This document shows, piece after piece, positions 7,387 through 15,534 of a stretch of 15,657 bases of DNA; the first letter of the stretch is position 1; every line of letters starts with the position of its first letter. The notes under the pieces were generated by a model, which made no database searches, was not told the DNA's origin, and saw only the letters and a program-made list of their open reading frames with translations. The stretch lies in assembly GCA_044238935.1 (NCBI GenBank), contig JBIICI010000026.1, positions 1 through 15,657 of the forward strand, given 5' to 3'. A program made the position numbers and the translations under genes. The stretch comes from JBIICI01 sp044238935. Its GTDB lineage: Bacteria; Pseudomonadota; Alphaproteobacteria; Micavibrionales; Micavibrionaceae.

Positions 7387-7911
7387 ATGCGTTTGAAATT
7401 ATTATTACTCTTCACAATCTTTTTCTCACTTTTTACAATTACAATGGCAAACGCCAATATGGTTGCCAAAGAATTTGTGCCAAAGGCTGACATTGTGGGT
7501 CAGGTTCGTATGAAATATATGATGCTGAATATTTATGATGCCACACTTTATGCCCCATCTGGGCAATGGTCATTTTCGCAACCTTTTGCGTTGGAATTGC
7601 ATTATCTGATCTCTTTGAAAGGGAGCGCTATTGCCAAAAGATCGATTGATGAAATGCAAAATCTTGGATTACACGATTCGGATACACAACAAAAATATTA
7701 TGATCAAATGGCCAAAATATTTCCCAATGTGCAATCAGGCGACGTGATTACAGGACTATGCGATAAAAACGGCCATAGTATTTTTTATTTGAATAATAAA
7801 AAAATTGGTCAGATTGATGATCCTGATTTTTCAAAATATTTTTTTGGCATTTGGTTGAATGAAAAAACATCCGAACCTAAATTGCGGCGCCAATTATTAG
7901 GTATGGAATAA
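7387..7911 (+). CDS. Secreted chalcone-isomerase-like protein
   Basis: A 174-aa exported protein. An N-terminal signal peptide (MRLK, a hydrophobic run, ANA at 21-23) predicts cleavage near residue 23. The mature part has the bacterial chalcone-isomerase-like fold signature: VGQVRMKYMMLNIYDATLYAP (38-58), ALELHYLISLKGSAIAKRSIDEM, and the C-terminal FFGIWLNEKTSEPKLRRQLLG. Bacterial members of this family are not flavonoid enzymes, and their function is largely unknown; a role in binding or transfer of lipid-like ligands is plausible. GGAA lies seven bases before the ATG. The stop TAA overlaps the next ATG by one base (TAATG), showing translational coupling with the MFS gene. Confidence 0.85.
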   Translation: MRLKLLLLFTIFFSLFTITMANANMVAKEFVPKADIVGQVRMKYMMLNIYDATLYAPSGQWSFSQPFALELHYLISLKGSAIAKRSIDEMQNLGLHDSDTQQKYYDQMAKIFPNVQSGDVITGLCDKNGHSIFYLNNKKIGQIDDPDFSKYFFGIWLNEKTSEPKLRRQLLGME

Positions 7912-9167
7912 TGAGATTACACAAAACATCTCTGTTCCTGCATGCGCTTTTGGCTTTTCCGCTGGCGTTTGTGGGATTGCCTATCTATGTGCATGCCCCT
8001 GATTTTTATGCCACACAATTTGGATTATCCCTAACATCTATGGGATTGATGTTGCTTTGCTTACGCGCATTTGATGCTGTCTTAGATCCTGTTTTGGGCT
8101 ATGTGATTGACCGTTATGATCAGCATCGCCCTTTATTGATTATAGCAGGATTTTTATTCTTATCATTAGGATTCTTGGGCGTTTTTAACCCGATCCATAC
8201 CGTTTCTAAAACACTGATTTTATCATGGTTTGCAGGCTCTTTATTTTTATGCAGTACGGGTTTTAGCTTGCTTAATCTTTATTTACAAACAATGGGGGGA
8301 TTGTGGCACGTTCCATCACAATCACGCACAGCCGTTACCACATGGCGCGAAGGGGCAGGTTTATTGGGATTATTGGTGGCCTCCATAACCCCCGCTCTCC
8401 TATTACGTTTTCAAACACCGTTACAGGCCTTTCATTGGTTGAGCTTAGGCTTTTTCCCCATTCTTTTGATCGGGGGCGTTGGGTTTTTAATATGGTGGAA
8501 AAATAATAATTTTGATTCCAAAAGCCATAACACCCTGTCTAATTTTTGGGGTTTTACACAAGATCGCTGGCTCAGGTTATTTTTAAGCATTTTTGCCATC
8601 AGCGCCATGGCATCCAGCATCCCCAGTGTTTTGGTTTTATTTTTTATTCGCGATTATTTGAATTTAGAGTCCTATACAGGGTTATTTTTGATTTTATATT
8701 TTTTAACAGGGGCGTTATCTATGCCTGTATGGCATAAAGTTGCCGTGCGGTATGGTAAAATTTTTGCATGGAAGGCGGGTATGATTTTGGCCTGTTTGAC
8801 CTTTATATGGGCGTGTTTTGTGACTCAGGGCGCATTATTATCCTTTGGTTTTATTTGCGCCTTATCAGGCATGGCATTGGGGGCAGATTTATCATTACCC
8901 CCCGCGATTATTGCCGATTATATTGCCTCACAACAAAAACAAGATTACGCCGCGCGTTATTATGCGGCAATGGCTTTTGTATCAAAAGCAGCCTTGGCAA
9001 TTGTCACAGGCTTAGTGCTGCCTTTATTGGCCTTTTTTGGGTATCAAGCAGGACAGGCAACAACATCACCTCTTATGCCCTTTACCTATGCGTTCTTACC
9101 TTGTTTAATCAAGGCCAGCAGCGCCTATCTTTTATTCAAATTTAAACCTCTGTTACAAAAGGAATGA
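7911..9167 (+). CDS. GPH-type MFS transporter
   Basis: A 418-aa polytopic inner-membrane protein, about 12 helices by hydrophobicity. The N-terminal half carries the glycoside-pentoside-hexuronide/MFS_2 signature RAFDAVLDPVLGYVIDRYD (52-70): Asp55, Asp59-Pro60, Gly63 and Asp67 occupy the cation-binding and loop positions. The second half has AIIADYIASQQKQDYAARYY, typical of the family between helices 8 and 9. Sugar symport is the best-known activity of the family, but copies in this gene context may carry lipids or lipid precursors, and the substrate cannot be inferred. It is translationally coupled to the chalcone-isomerase-like gene, and the lipoprotein gene starts 5 bp after its stop. Confidence 0.87.
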   Translation: MRLHKTSLFLHALLAFPLAFVGLPIYVHAPDFYATQFGLSLTSMGLMLLCLRAFDAVLDPVLGYVIDRYDQHRPLLIIAGFLFLSLGFLGVFNPIHTVSKTLILSWFAGSLFLCSTGFSLLNLYLQTMGGLWHVPSQSRTAVTTWREGAGLLGLLVASITPALLLRFQTPLQAFHWLSLGFFPILLIGGVGFLIWWKNNNFDSKSHNTLSNFWGFTQDRWLRLFLSIFAISAMASSIPSVLVLFFIRDYLNLESYTGLFLILYFLTGALSMPVWHKVAVRYGKIFAWKAGMILACLTFIWACFVTQGALLSFGFICALSGMALGADLSLPPAIIADYIASQQKQDYAARYYAAMAFVSKAALAIVTGLVLPLLAFFGYQAGQATTSPLMPFTYAFLPCLIKASSAYLLFKFKPLLQKE

Positions 9168-9172
9168 ACATC

Positions 9173-9736
9173 ATGAAAAAAATACTCTGTGTTTTAACTA
9201 CACTTTTAAGCTTAAGCGGATGCGGTGGGATTCAGGGCGAAAAATATCGCCATGAAACACCATCTTTTGACCTGAAATCTTATTTTGAGGGGCCGATCAA
9301 AGGATGGGGGATTGTCCAAAATCGTAAGGGTGATGTTGTTATGCGATTTGATGTGGACATGCATGGCAGCTGGAAAGGCAATGAAGGCACGTTGGTCGAA
9401 GATTTTGTTTATTATGACGGTAAAAAACAACAACGTATTTGGCACATTACGGATTTAGGCAATGGCAAATATACAGGCCGCGCCGATGATATTTTGAATA
9501 TTGCCCAAGGCACAAATTTCGGTAATGCAGGACAATGGCAATATGTAATGGATGTGCCTGTTGGTGATAAATCATACCGCATGGCGTTTAATGATTGGAT
9601 GTGGCAAATGAATGATGGGGTTTTGATGAACCGATCCTATATGAAAAAATTCAACCTCACCATGGCGGAAATTACGATTTTCATGCAAAAACAAGATTCC
9701 AAAAAACAATCAGGACCGCATAAAAATGACAAATAA
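9173..9736 (+). CDS. DUF3833 family lipoprotein
   Basis: A 187-aa predicted lipoprotein. The signal peptide MKKILCVLTTLLSLSGCGG ends in the lipobox LSGC with Cys17 as the lipidated residue. The body has the DUF3833 pattern: YFEGPIKGWGIVQNRKG, FDVDMHGSWKGNEGTLVEDFVY, IWHITDLGNGKYTGRADD, and NDWMWQMNDGVLMNRSYMKKFN. The fold is probably a lipocalin-like beta barrel, and the function is not established. An ATG at 9164 also opens this frame and overlaps the MFS stop. I prefer 9173 because AAAAGGA ends nine bases before it and the signal peptide then begins MKK. The 3' end overlaps the SDR start by 11 bp. Mature protein is presumably anchored in the outer or inner membrane, periplasmic side. Confidence 0.9.
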   Translation: MKKILCVLTTLLSLSGCGGIQGEKYRHETPSFDLKSYFEGPIKGWGIVQNRKGDVVMRFDVDMHGSWKGNEGTLVEDFVYYDGKKQQRIWHITDLGNGKYTGRADDILNIAQGTNFGNAGQWQYVMDVPVGDKSYRMAFNDWMWQMNDGVLMNRSYMKKFNLTMAEITIFMQKQDSKKQSGPHKNDK

Positions 9737-10478
9737 CACACCGGCTAAATATACATGGATTATTGGCGCAAGCACGGGAATTGGGGAAGCGCTTGCGACA
9801 GAGCTGGATCAGCGAGGCGAAAAACTATGTCTATCCGCCCGCAACGCAGAGAGACTCCAAGCCTTAAATCTATCTTTGGGGGATCGACATCTTATTTTCC
9901 CCTTAGATGTCACCAAAATTGAAAGCTTAAATGAAGCCGCCTCTTTTTTACAAGAACAATGGCCGCGCATTGACCGTATTATTTTTATGGCCGCTTTATA
10001 CACACCCATGACCATTGACACATGGAACATGCCAGAAATTGAAAAAATCATCCAAGTCAATTTATTAGGCGCATTTCATGTCGCCCACATTGCCCTGCCA
10101 TGGTTGAAATCACAAGGGTACGGGCAATTGGCAATGTGCGGCAGCGTGGCAGGTTATCGTGGCTTACCCAACAGTCAACCTTATGCCGCCACAAAAGCTG
10201 CATTAATCAATCTCACACAAAGCATGCGGGTCGATACGCCACGATCCATTGATATAAAACTCATTAGCCCCGGTTTTGTGGAAACACAATTAACGCAAAA
10301 AAATAACTTCAAAATGCCCTTTATCATATCCCCCCCCACAGCCGCAAAAGCCATTGCGGATGGGTTAGATCAAAAAGCATTTGAAATTCATTTCCCTAAA
10401 ATCTTTACGTTTCTCTTGAAAATCATCGCCATTTTACCAAATTGGCTTTATTTTGCGCTGTTTTCAAAAAAAGGCTAA
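9726..10478 (+). CDS. Short-chain dehydrogenase/reductase (SDR)
   Basis: A 250-aa classical SDR. The nucleotide-binding GASTGIG is at 14-20, and the catalytic set is visible: Asn112 (VNLLGAF), Ser140 (MCGSVAGYRG), Tyr153 and Lys157 (YAATK). The usual NNAG motif after beta-4 is replaced by FMAAL (87-91). The Arg39 in SARNAERL, after beta-2, suggests NADPH preference. The C-terminal end (about 225-245) is hydrophobic (FLLKIIAILPNWLYFALF) and may associate with the membrane, as in SDRs acting on lipids. The start overlaps the lipoprotein gene by 11 bp, with AGGA ten bases upstream. It is the last gene of the operon. The substrate is unknown. Confidence 0.92.
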   Translation: MTNNTPAKYTWIIGASTGIGEALATELDQRGEKLCLSARNAERLQALNLSLGDRHLIFPLDVTKIESLNEAASFLQEQWPRIDRIIFMAALYTPMTIDTWNMPEIEKIIQVNLLGAFHVAHIALPWLKSQGYGQLAMCGSVAGYRGLPNSQPYAATKAALINLTQSMRVDTPRSIDIKLISPGFVETQLTQKNNFKMPFIISPPTAAKAIADGLDQKAFEIHFPKIFTFLLKIIAILPNWLYFALFSKKG

Positions 10479-10595
10479 GATAAAAATTATATTGGGTAAA
10501 AACTTATGATATGCCCCATAACGAAGATTCTTAAATCTTGATTTATTATTCAAAATTAATTAATCAGAATGATAACACAGATAAAGGAAATCAAG

Positions 10596-11702
10596 ATGAG
10601 TATTTTTGGGATTTTTAATATACAGTCTTCCCATCAAAAAAAACAAGCAGACATATCTGATTATTGGGAATGGAATTACAAAGGACTGGATGCAAATCTG
10701 CTCTTAAATTGTGCAACATCTCAAGATGTTTTTCAGCAGTCTTGTTCTCTTATTCTAAATGGGACAGCCCCTAAATCTTTACTTGATAAATTTATTCTTC
10801 CATTTAGGGAGGCAGCTTTAGCAGCCAGAAATAAAGATAACATAGAAAAAGTAGTTAACTTTTACAATGAATTTATATGCCTTTTGGAAGAAAAAGGGTT
10901 TAGTTCCCCTCTTCATCCAAACTTTAATTTTTTTGGGGATTTATTGATTGATAACAAGGTGTCACTAGATGTCTTAAGCGAGATAGAAGACCTCTCATCT
11001 TTTCATCAGCAATTAAGATATACCTACAATGAAAGGCTGATGGACTATAATAACTTTCTGCATCAAGGAGCGGGATGTCCTGAGAAATTTTTATATCGTG
11101 CAAAGCCTTTGATCCATGAGCTTAATAAAACTTCTAATCTTATTACAGCGACTGATATACATAGGCAGTATGATTTTCTAAGACAATCAAACCCACTGGG
11201 TAATTTAGCATTACCAAGTAGAACCAGCTTAAATGCTTTGCGTAGAAATATAAAACTTTTTTTAGATATATCCTACGGCGATTGTAAGACCGTAAATAAA
11301 AAAGACGTTTTCGGGTTGATGCAGCTTTTTATTCATGAAAACCTGAAATCTGTAGAACATTTGGAGTTTATGTCTATCAAAGGAAGTCCACGGTTGCTTC
11401 GAGATTTTCATGAATGGGCTTTATATCTGGGAGAGGACAAAAACAAGAATTATCACAGACAAAAATTTCACCAATACGATGCTATGGTAAATGAAATTTT
11501 GATGAGTTTAGGCACACCATTATCCCATATTCCCGTAGAAATTGAGCGAAGTAAGGTTCACAAGTATTTTTCTGATCGTATCGAAAAAAGAGATATTGAT
11601 TACTCATTTAAAGAACAATTAACAATGGGTTCATTAAGGACAACATTAAAAAAATCCTTCATTGAGGACTCTAAATTTATTAAGCAGAAATATCTCTTAT
11701 AA
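10596..11702 (+). CDS. Hypothetical protein, unrecognised; atypical codon use
   Basis: I do not recognise this 368-aa protein. It has no signal peptide or membrane segment, looks mainly alpha-helical, is rich in Asn, Lys, Phe and Leu, and contains four or so scattered Cys with no obvious metal motif. The open frame begins at an ATG at 10569 lacking a ribosome site. I start at 10596 because AAAGGA lies about seven bases upstream. By hand count 11 of 17 Arg codons are AGA/AGG and 8 of 24 Ile codons are ATA; the adjacent SDR gene uses AGA/AGG for 1 of 9 Arg, and rarA appears to use only CGN. This contrast, plus the repeat immediately downstream, suggests horizontal acquisition. The 117-bp gap after the SDR contains a weak hairpin (10524-10539), so it is probably transcribed separately. 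Cytoplasmic or secreted-effector roles are both open. Confidence 0.7.
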   Translation: MSIFGIFNIQSSHQKKQADISDYWEWNYKGLDANLLLNCATSQDVFQQSCSLILNGTAPKSLLDKFILPFREAALAARNKDNIEKVVNFYNEFICLLEEKGFSSPLHPNFNFFGDLLIDNKVSLDVLSEIEDLSSFHQQLRYTYNERLMDYNNFLHQGAGCPEKFLYRAKPLIHELNKTSNLITATDIHRQYDFLRQSNPLGNLALPSRTSLNALRRNIKLFLDISYGDCKTVNKKDVFGLMQLFIHENLKSVEHLEFMSIKGSPRLLRDFHEWALYLGEDKNKNYHRQKFHQYDAMVNEILMSLGTPLSHIPVEIERSKVHKYFSDRIEKRDIDYSFKEQLTMGSLRTTLKKSFIEDSKFIKQKYLL

Positions 11703-11754
11703 CGCCATAGCCAAGCCAAATAAAAATGATTTGGTTTCTTCCCTCTACGCCGCC

Positions 11755-11977
11755 ATCTCCGTGCTTGACAGGCGTTGTTACATGGATCGATTTTTGAGTA
11801 TTTTTTGTTAATCTAGCACCAAGAATCGTCATGCCGGACGTGATCCGGCATCTCCCGCCTATAAGCACGAGATGCCGTGTCAGGGCACGGCATGACGGCG
11901 GTGGGGGAAAAGCACAACTCACGTCACCACCATCCCTATAAATTGATCCATGCAACAACGCCTGCTTGACACGAGAT
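11755..11977. repeat. Nested inverted-repeat element in a 305-bp intergenic region (possible MITE)
   Basis: The gap 11703-12007 between two convergent genes holds no credible gene. Its outer structure is a 25-bp inverted repeat, 11769-11793 against 11940-11964, with 23 of 25 positions matching. A weaker extension outward (ATCTC/GTG blocks) reaches about 11755 and 11977. The 146 bp between the arms contain a second palindrome, annotated separately. Long imperfect terminal repeats around a non-coding core resemble a MITE, but no target duplication is evident. Confidence 0.6.
11827..11897. repeat. REP-like double palindrome (alphaproteobacterial type)
   Basis: Two GC-rich arms (11827-11854 and 11869-11897) form an inverted repeat sharing CGTCATGCCG at the outer ends and CGGCATCTC at the inner ends. 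Each arm is itself a hairpin: ATGCCGGA/TCCGGCAT (11831-11851) and ATGCCGTG/CACGGCAT (11872-11893). From memory, near-identical CGTCATGCCGGA...TCCGGCATCTC units are dispersed in many alphaproteobacterial genomes. Lying between convergent genes, it may also act in termination or mRNA 3'-end protection. Confidence 0.75.
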
Positions 11978-12007
11978 CTCGTTTCTTTGGCTAGTTTCTT
12001 CTGCCAA

Positions 12008-13108
12008 TCACGGATATGCCACATCCATCCCCAAAGACTCCGCCACAGGCGCATAGGTAATTTTGCCTTGGCAGATATTTAAGCCATTTTTTAAATGGGC
12101 ATTATCATCTAACGCTTTTTTCCATCCTTTGGCTGCAATTTGTTTAGCATAAGGTAAAATCGCATTATTCAGGTGAATCGCTGAGGATAAAGGCACAGCC
12201 CCCGGCATATTCGCCACACAATAATGCACAACATCATCAATCGTATAGACAGGGTCAGCATGCGTGGTGGCGCGGCTGGTTTCAAAACATCCGCCTTGGT
12301 CAATGGCTATATCAACCAAAATGGATCCTTTTTGCATGGTGGATAACATGGGCTTTGAAACCAATTTCGGCGCAGACGCCCCCGGAATTAAAACAGCCCC
12401 AATCACAACATCGGCACTGGGCAATAATTTTTCCAGCGCGTCTTGGGTGGAATAAAGCACATTGGCACGGCGACCGAAATATTGATCTAACATCCGAATA
12501 CGATCTTGGGAACGCTCAAGGATTGTCACCTCCGCTTCCATCCCCACAGCGATACGCGCCGCGTTAAATCCTGCGACACCGCCACCAATTACAACCACTT
12601 TGGCCGCATTCACCCCCGGAACGCCTGACATTAAACGCCCTGTGCCCCCCATATGTTTTTGCAGATAATATGCGCCAATTTGGGCAGATAGACGCCCTGC
12701 AATCTCACTCATCGGCGCAAGCAAAGGCAAGCCGCCTGCGGCATCGGTGACGGTTTCATAGGCAATGGCGACACATTCAGATTTAATCAAGGCCTCAGCC
12801 TGTGCTTTATCCGCCGCCAGATGAAGATAGGTAAAGAGAATCTGATCCTTACGCAGCATTTTGCACTCAACCGCTTGTGGCTCTTTGACCTTAATAATCA
12901 TTTCAGATTCAGCAAAAATATCAGCCGCATTGTTGATAATGGTGGCGCCAGCCTCTCGATAATGATCATCGGTGAAATTAATGCCCGCACCGGCTTGGGT
13001 TTCTACCAAAACGCTATGCCCTGCTTGCACCAGCTCACGCACAGAGGATGGGACTAAACCCACGCGGTGTTCTTGAGGTTTAATTTCCTTTGGGACGCCT
13101 ATTTTCAT
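12008..13108 (-). CDS. ald: Alanine dehydrogenase
   Basis: Catalyses NAD-dependent interconversion of L-alanine with pyruvate and ammonia in the cytoplasm. The 366 aa are close to the usual 370. All key residues sit at canonical positions: Arg15 (EHRVGL), Lys75 (KVKEPQ), His96 (TYLHLA) and Asp270 (LVDIAIDQGG). The NAD-binding VVVIGGGVAG is at 171-180, and MSGVPGV and NMPGAVP are typical of the family. The start MKIGVPKEIK is standard, with AAGGA eight bases upstream. The gene is divergent from the amidinotransferase-like gene across 109 bp and ends facing the orphan gene and its repeat. It could serve alanine catabolism or ammonia assimilation; the direction is not readable from sequence. Confidence 0.97.
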   Translation of the reverse strand: MKIGVPKEIKPQEHRVGLVPSSVRELVQAGHSVLVETQAGAGINFTDDHYREAGATIINNAADIFAESEMIIKVKEPQAVECKMLRKDQILFTYLHLAADKAQAEALIKSECVAIAYETVTDAAGGLPLLAPMSEIAGRLSAQIGAYYLQKHMGGTGRLMSGVPGVNAAKVVVIGGGVAGFNAARIAVGMEAEVTILERSQDRIRMLDQYFGRRANVLYSTQDALEKLLPSADVVIGAVLIPGASAPKLVSKPMLSTMQKGSILVDIAIDQGGCFETSRATTHADPVYTIDDVVHYCVANMPGAVPLSSAIHLNNAILPYAKQIAAKGWKKALDDNAHLKNGLNICQGKITYAPVAESLGMDVAYP

Positions 13109-13175
13109 CTTAAATATCCTTAACTGTAAAAAAAAGATGGAATTGATATGGAGGATAATTTACTCTTTTTCAATA

Positions 13176-13188
13176 TTGTTTGAAACAA
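13176..13188. promoter_or_regulatory. Short perfect palindrome in the ald / amidinotransferase-like divergent promoter region
   Basis: TTGTTT-G-AAACAA is a perfect 13-bp dyad roughly midway between the two start codons. It could be an operator for a regulator of either gene. TATAAA (13200-13205) downstream may be a -10 for the plus-strand gene, but a good -35 is not clear. No regulator gene adjoins. Confidence 0.3.
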
Positions 13189-13217
13189 AAATAATTGCTT
13201 TATAAAAGAAAGTCTTT

Positions 13218-14147
13218 ATGTCATTTAATCTTTTAATGTGTCCGCCTGTTTTTTATAAAATCCCCTTTGTCGAAGATGAATCACATTTAGAAAATGATTT
13301 TATGATTGACGGCGCGGCAGCCTTTTCACAAGATCCCGATTTATTTAAAAAAACTGCCGATCAACAATGGAGCGCTTTATATAAAAGCTTTGAGAATTTA
13401 GGGGTCAATATCCAGCTCTTAAACCCTGTAATTGATATACATAACCAAGTCTTTACCGCTGATCCGCTTTTATGTTTCCAGCGCACAGATGGTCATAAAA
13501 TGGTTTTATTAAGTCAGTTTTCAAACCCAACACGCGTTGAAGAAGTCGAACAAGCATCGTTATTCGCCAAGCAATCCATGCCTGATTTTGCCCTTGTCCA
13601 AAATGTGCATTATAGCGAAGGCACGGGCGATCATTTATATGATCCGTATCGCAATCTATTTTGGTCAGGCTATGCTTTGCGCACGGGGCCCCAATATGCA
13701 GCGCACGGACGAACATCCATTGAATCTCATAAAGTTATCGCTGTCTTAACCGGATTGCGCGTTATCAGCCTGAATGTCCAAAGACCCTTTTTTCATTTAG
13801 ATACATGCTTCACCCCCTTACCCACAGGACATATTTTATGTTATCGCGATGGGTTAAGTCCTGAGGCCTTTGAAACCATTCAACATCATGCTTTTGCCCC
13901 CTATGATCTTGATCCATCAGAATATCTAATTGAAATCAGTAGGGATGATGCCTATGATTATGCCTGTAACGTACGCGTGGTTGGAAATGTGATCGTGATG
14001 GCGCATTGTTCAGATGCGCTCAAATCACGATTAAAAACCATTGGTTATGATGTTATCAATCATAATTTAAGCCATTTCATTCATTATGGGGGTGGCGTTC
14101 ATTGCCTAACCAATAATCTCAGTGAAATAGAACATAAAAAAGGATAG
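13218..14147 (+). CDS. Amidinotransferase / dimethylarginine dimethylaminohydrolase-like enzyme
   Basis: A 309-aa member of the guanidino-group-modifying superfamily (arginine deiminase, DDAH, amidinotransferases). The catalytic elements are in order: VFTADPLL (78-85), the EGTGDHL acidic motif (134-140), His193 in FFHLDTCFTPL, and the nucleophile Cys296 in GGGVHCLTN near the C terminus. The length and the single-domain propeller pattern fit DDAH-like hydrolases that convert methylated arginine, arginine or citrulline-type substrates. The exact substrate cannot be assigned. AAAGAAAG precedes the ATG. The rarA start follows the stop by 8 bp, so the two genes are likely co-transcribed, though no functional link is obvious. 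Confidence 0.85.
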   Translation: MSFNLLMCPPVFYKIPFVEDESHLENDFMIDGAAAFSQDPDLFKKTADQQWSALYKSFENLGVNIQLLNPVIDIHNQVFTADPLLCFQRTDGHKMVLLSQFSNPTRVEEVEQASLFAKQSMPDFALVQNVHYSEGTGDHLYDPYRNLFWSGYALRTGPQYAAHGRTSIESHKVIAVLTGLRVISLNVQRPFFHLDTCFTPLPTGHILCYRDGLSPEAFETIQHHAFAPYDLDPSEYLIEISRDDAYDYACNVRVVGNVIVMAHCSDALKSRLKTIGYDVINHNLSHFIHYGGGVHCLTNNLSEIEHKKG

Positions 14148-14155
14148 TATTTTCC

Positions 14156-15517
14156 ATGGATTTTTTCGAAGAGCTTGACCCGAACCCCTCTCAAAATCCG
14201 TTACCAGATGCGTCGCAAAATTCCCCCTTGGCAGATCAATTGCGCCCCAAAACCCTGTCTGATGTGATCGGACAAGATCATTTGATCGGGGAAAAAGGAA
14301 TATTGCGTGCAGTGATCGCAGGGGGTAAATTTCCATCCCTGATTTTATGGGGTGCTGCTGGATGTGGCAAAACCACACTTGCGCGGTTACTGGCGCAATC
14401 CTATCAACAGCATCATGGGGGACATTATGAACAAATATCGGCGATTTTCTCAGGCATTGCCGATTTAAAGAAAATTTTTGATGCCGCACGTCAACGTCGG
14501 AAAATGGGCAAGCAAACTTTGTTATTTGTGGATGAAATTCATCGATTTAATAAATCACAACAAGATGCGTTTTTACCCGTGATCGAAGATGGTACGATTA
14601 TTTTAATTGGCGCAACCACGGAAAATCCCTCTTTTGAACTGAATAATGCGCTTTTATCTCGCACCCAAGTCCTAACCCTCAATCGCCTTACGGAGAAAGA
14701 TTTAGAAAAAATATTGGAACGGGCAGAGGCTTGGTATCAAAAACCTTTTCCCCTTGCGCCTGCCGCGCGCTATCATTTACTGTATATGGCAGATGGTGAT
14801 GGGCGGTATTTATTATCCATGGTTGAAAATGTGATCCAAGCCATTCAACAACAAAATCTGGGTTGGATTGACGAAGATCTGTTGCCGCAACTCATTCAAA
14901 AACGCCAACCTTTGTATGACAAAGCCGATGATGCCCATTACAGCCTGATTAGCGCCTTACATAAATCCGTGCGTGGCTCTGATCCCGATGCTGCCCTTTA
15001 TTGGCTGGCGCGTATGTTGGATGCAGGTGAAGATCCGCTTTATTTAATACGGCGTATTACCCGTATGGCGTATGAGGATATTGGGTTGGCGGATTCACGC
15101 GCCATGGGAATCTGCTTGGATGCGTGGCAGATTTTTGAGCGCACAGGCGCGCCAGAAGGAGAGCTTGCAATCGCCCAAGCGCTTGTTTATGTTGCCTGCG
15201 CCCCAAAATCAAATGCAGTTTATACGGCGTTTAAACAGGCGAAATCTTTTGTACAACAAACGGGAACACCCCCACCCCCTGCCGCCATCATCAATGCCCC
15301 CACAAAATTAATGAAAGACCAAGGGTTTGGTGCGGGCTATGAATATGATCATGATACCCCAGATACATTTTCAGGACAAAATTATTTCCCCGAATCCCTT
15401 TTAACAAAAGGGGCACGCCCTGAATTTTACCATCCAAAAAATCGTGGACAGGAACAAATCATTCAGCAACGATTGGAAGAATGGAAAAAATTGCGCGTTG
15501 AGAAACAAGGGATATAG
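14156..15517 (+). CDS. rarA: Replication-associated recombination protein A (RarA/MgsA), AAA+ ATPase
   Basis: RarA is a clamp-loader-like tetrameric ATPase acting at stalled replication forks with SSB. The 453 aa match the family length (E. coli 447). Visible motifs: LADQLRPKTLSDVIGQDHL (25-43), Walker A GAAGCGKTT (66-74), Walker B LLFVDEIHRFNKSQQDAFLP (122-141), sensor 1 IGATTENPSFELNNALLSR (151-169) with the Arg finger at its end, and the C-terminal tetramerisation region starting near HKSVRGSDPDAALYWLARML and continuing YEDIGLAD. AAGGA, at the 3' end of the preceding gene, lies 11 bases before the ATG. An IS begins 13 bp after the stop, and no terminator lies between, so the native terminator may have been displaced. 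Confidence 0.97.
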   Translation: MDFFEELDPNPSQNPLPDASQNSPLADQLRPKTLSDVIGQDHLIGEKGILRAVIAGGKFPSLILWGAAGCGKTTLARLLAQSYQQHHGGHYEQISAIFSGIADLKKIFDAARQRRKMGKQTLLFVDEIHRFNKSQQDAFLPVIEDGTIILIGATTENPSFELNNALLSRTQVLTLNRLTEKDLEKILERAEAWYQKPFPLAPAARYHLLYMADGDGRYLLSMVENVIQAIQQQNLGWIDEDLLPQLIQKRQPLYDKADDAHYSLISALHKSVRGSDPDAALYWLARMLDAGEDPLYLIRRITRMAYEDIGLADSRAMGICLDAWQIFERTGAPEGELAIAQALVYVACAPKSNAVYTAFKQAKSFVQQTGTPPPPAAIINAPTKLMKDQGFGAGYEYDHDTPDTFSGQNYFPESLLTKGARPEFYHPKNRGQEQIIQQRLEEWKKLRVEKQGI

Positions 15518-15534
15518 TAAAATAATTTTAGGGG

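Noticed and set aside
8303..9145. Several overlapping open frames within the MFS gene on both strands
   Set aside because: They lie entirely inside a well-supported polytopic membrane protein gene, lack ribosome sites, and resemble no family.
9164..9172. ATGA-overlap start for the DUF3833 lipoprotein
   Set aside because: The ribosome site AAAAGGA directly abuts this ATG, whereas it is well spaced from the ATG at 9173, which also gives the cleaner signal peptide.
10569..10595. Upstream ATG start for the orphan protein
   Set aside because: No Shine-Dalgarno precedes it, and the sequence between the two ATGs contains the AAAGGA that serves the start at 10596.
11680..12054. Minus-strand open frame of 124 codons across the intergenic repeat and the ald 3' end
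   Set aside because: It is made of the palindromic repeat read through, overlaps two well-supported genes at its ends, and its product (proline and tryptophan patches, no family features) is not protein-like.
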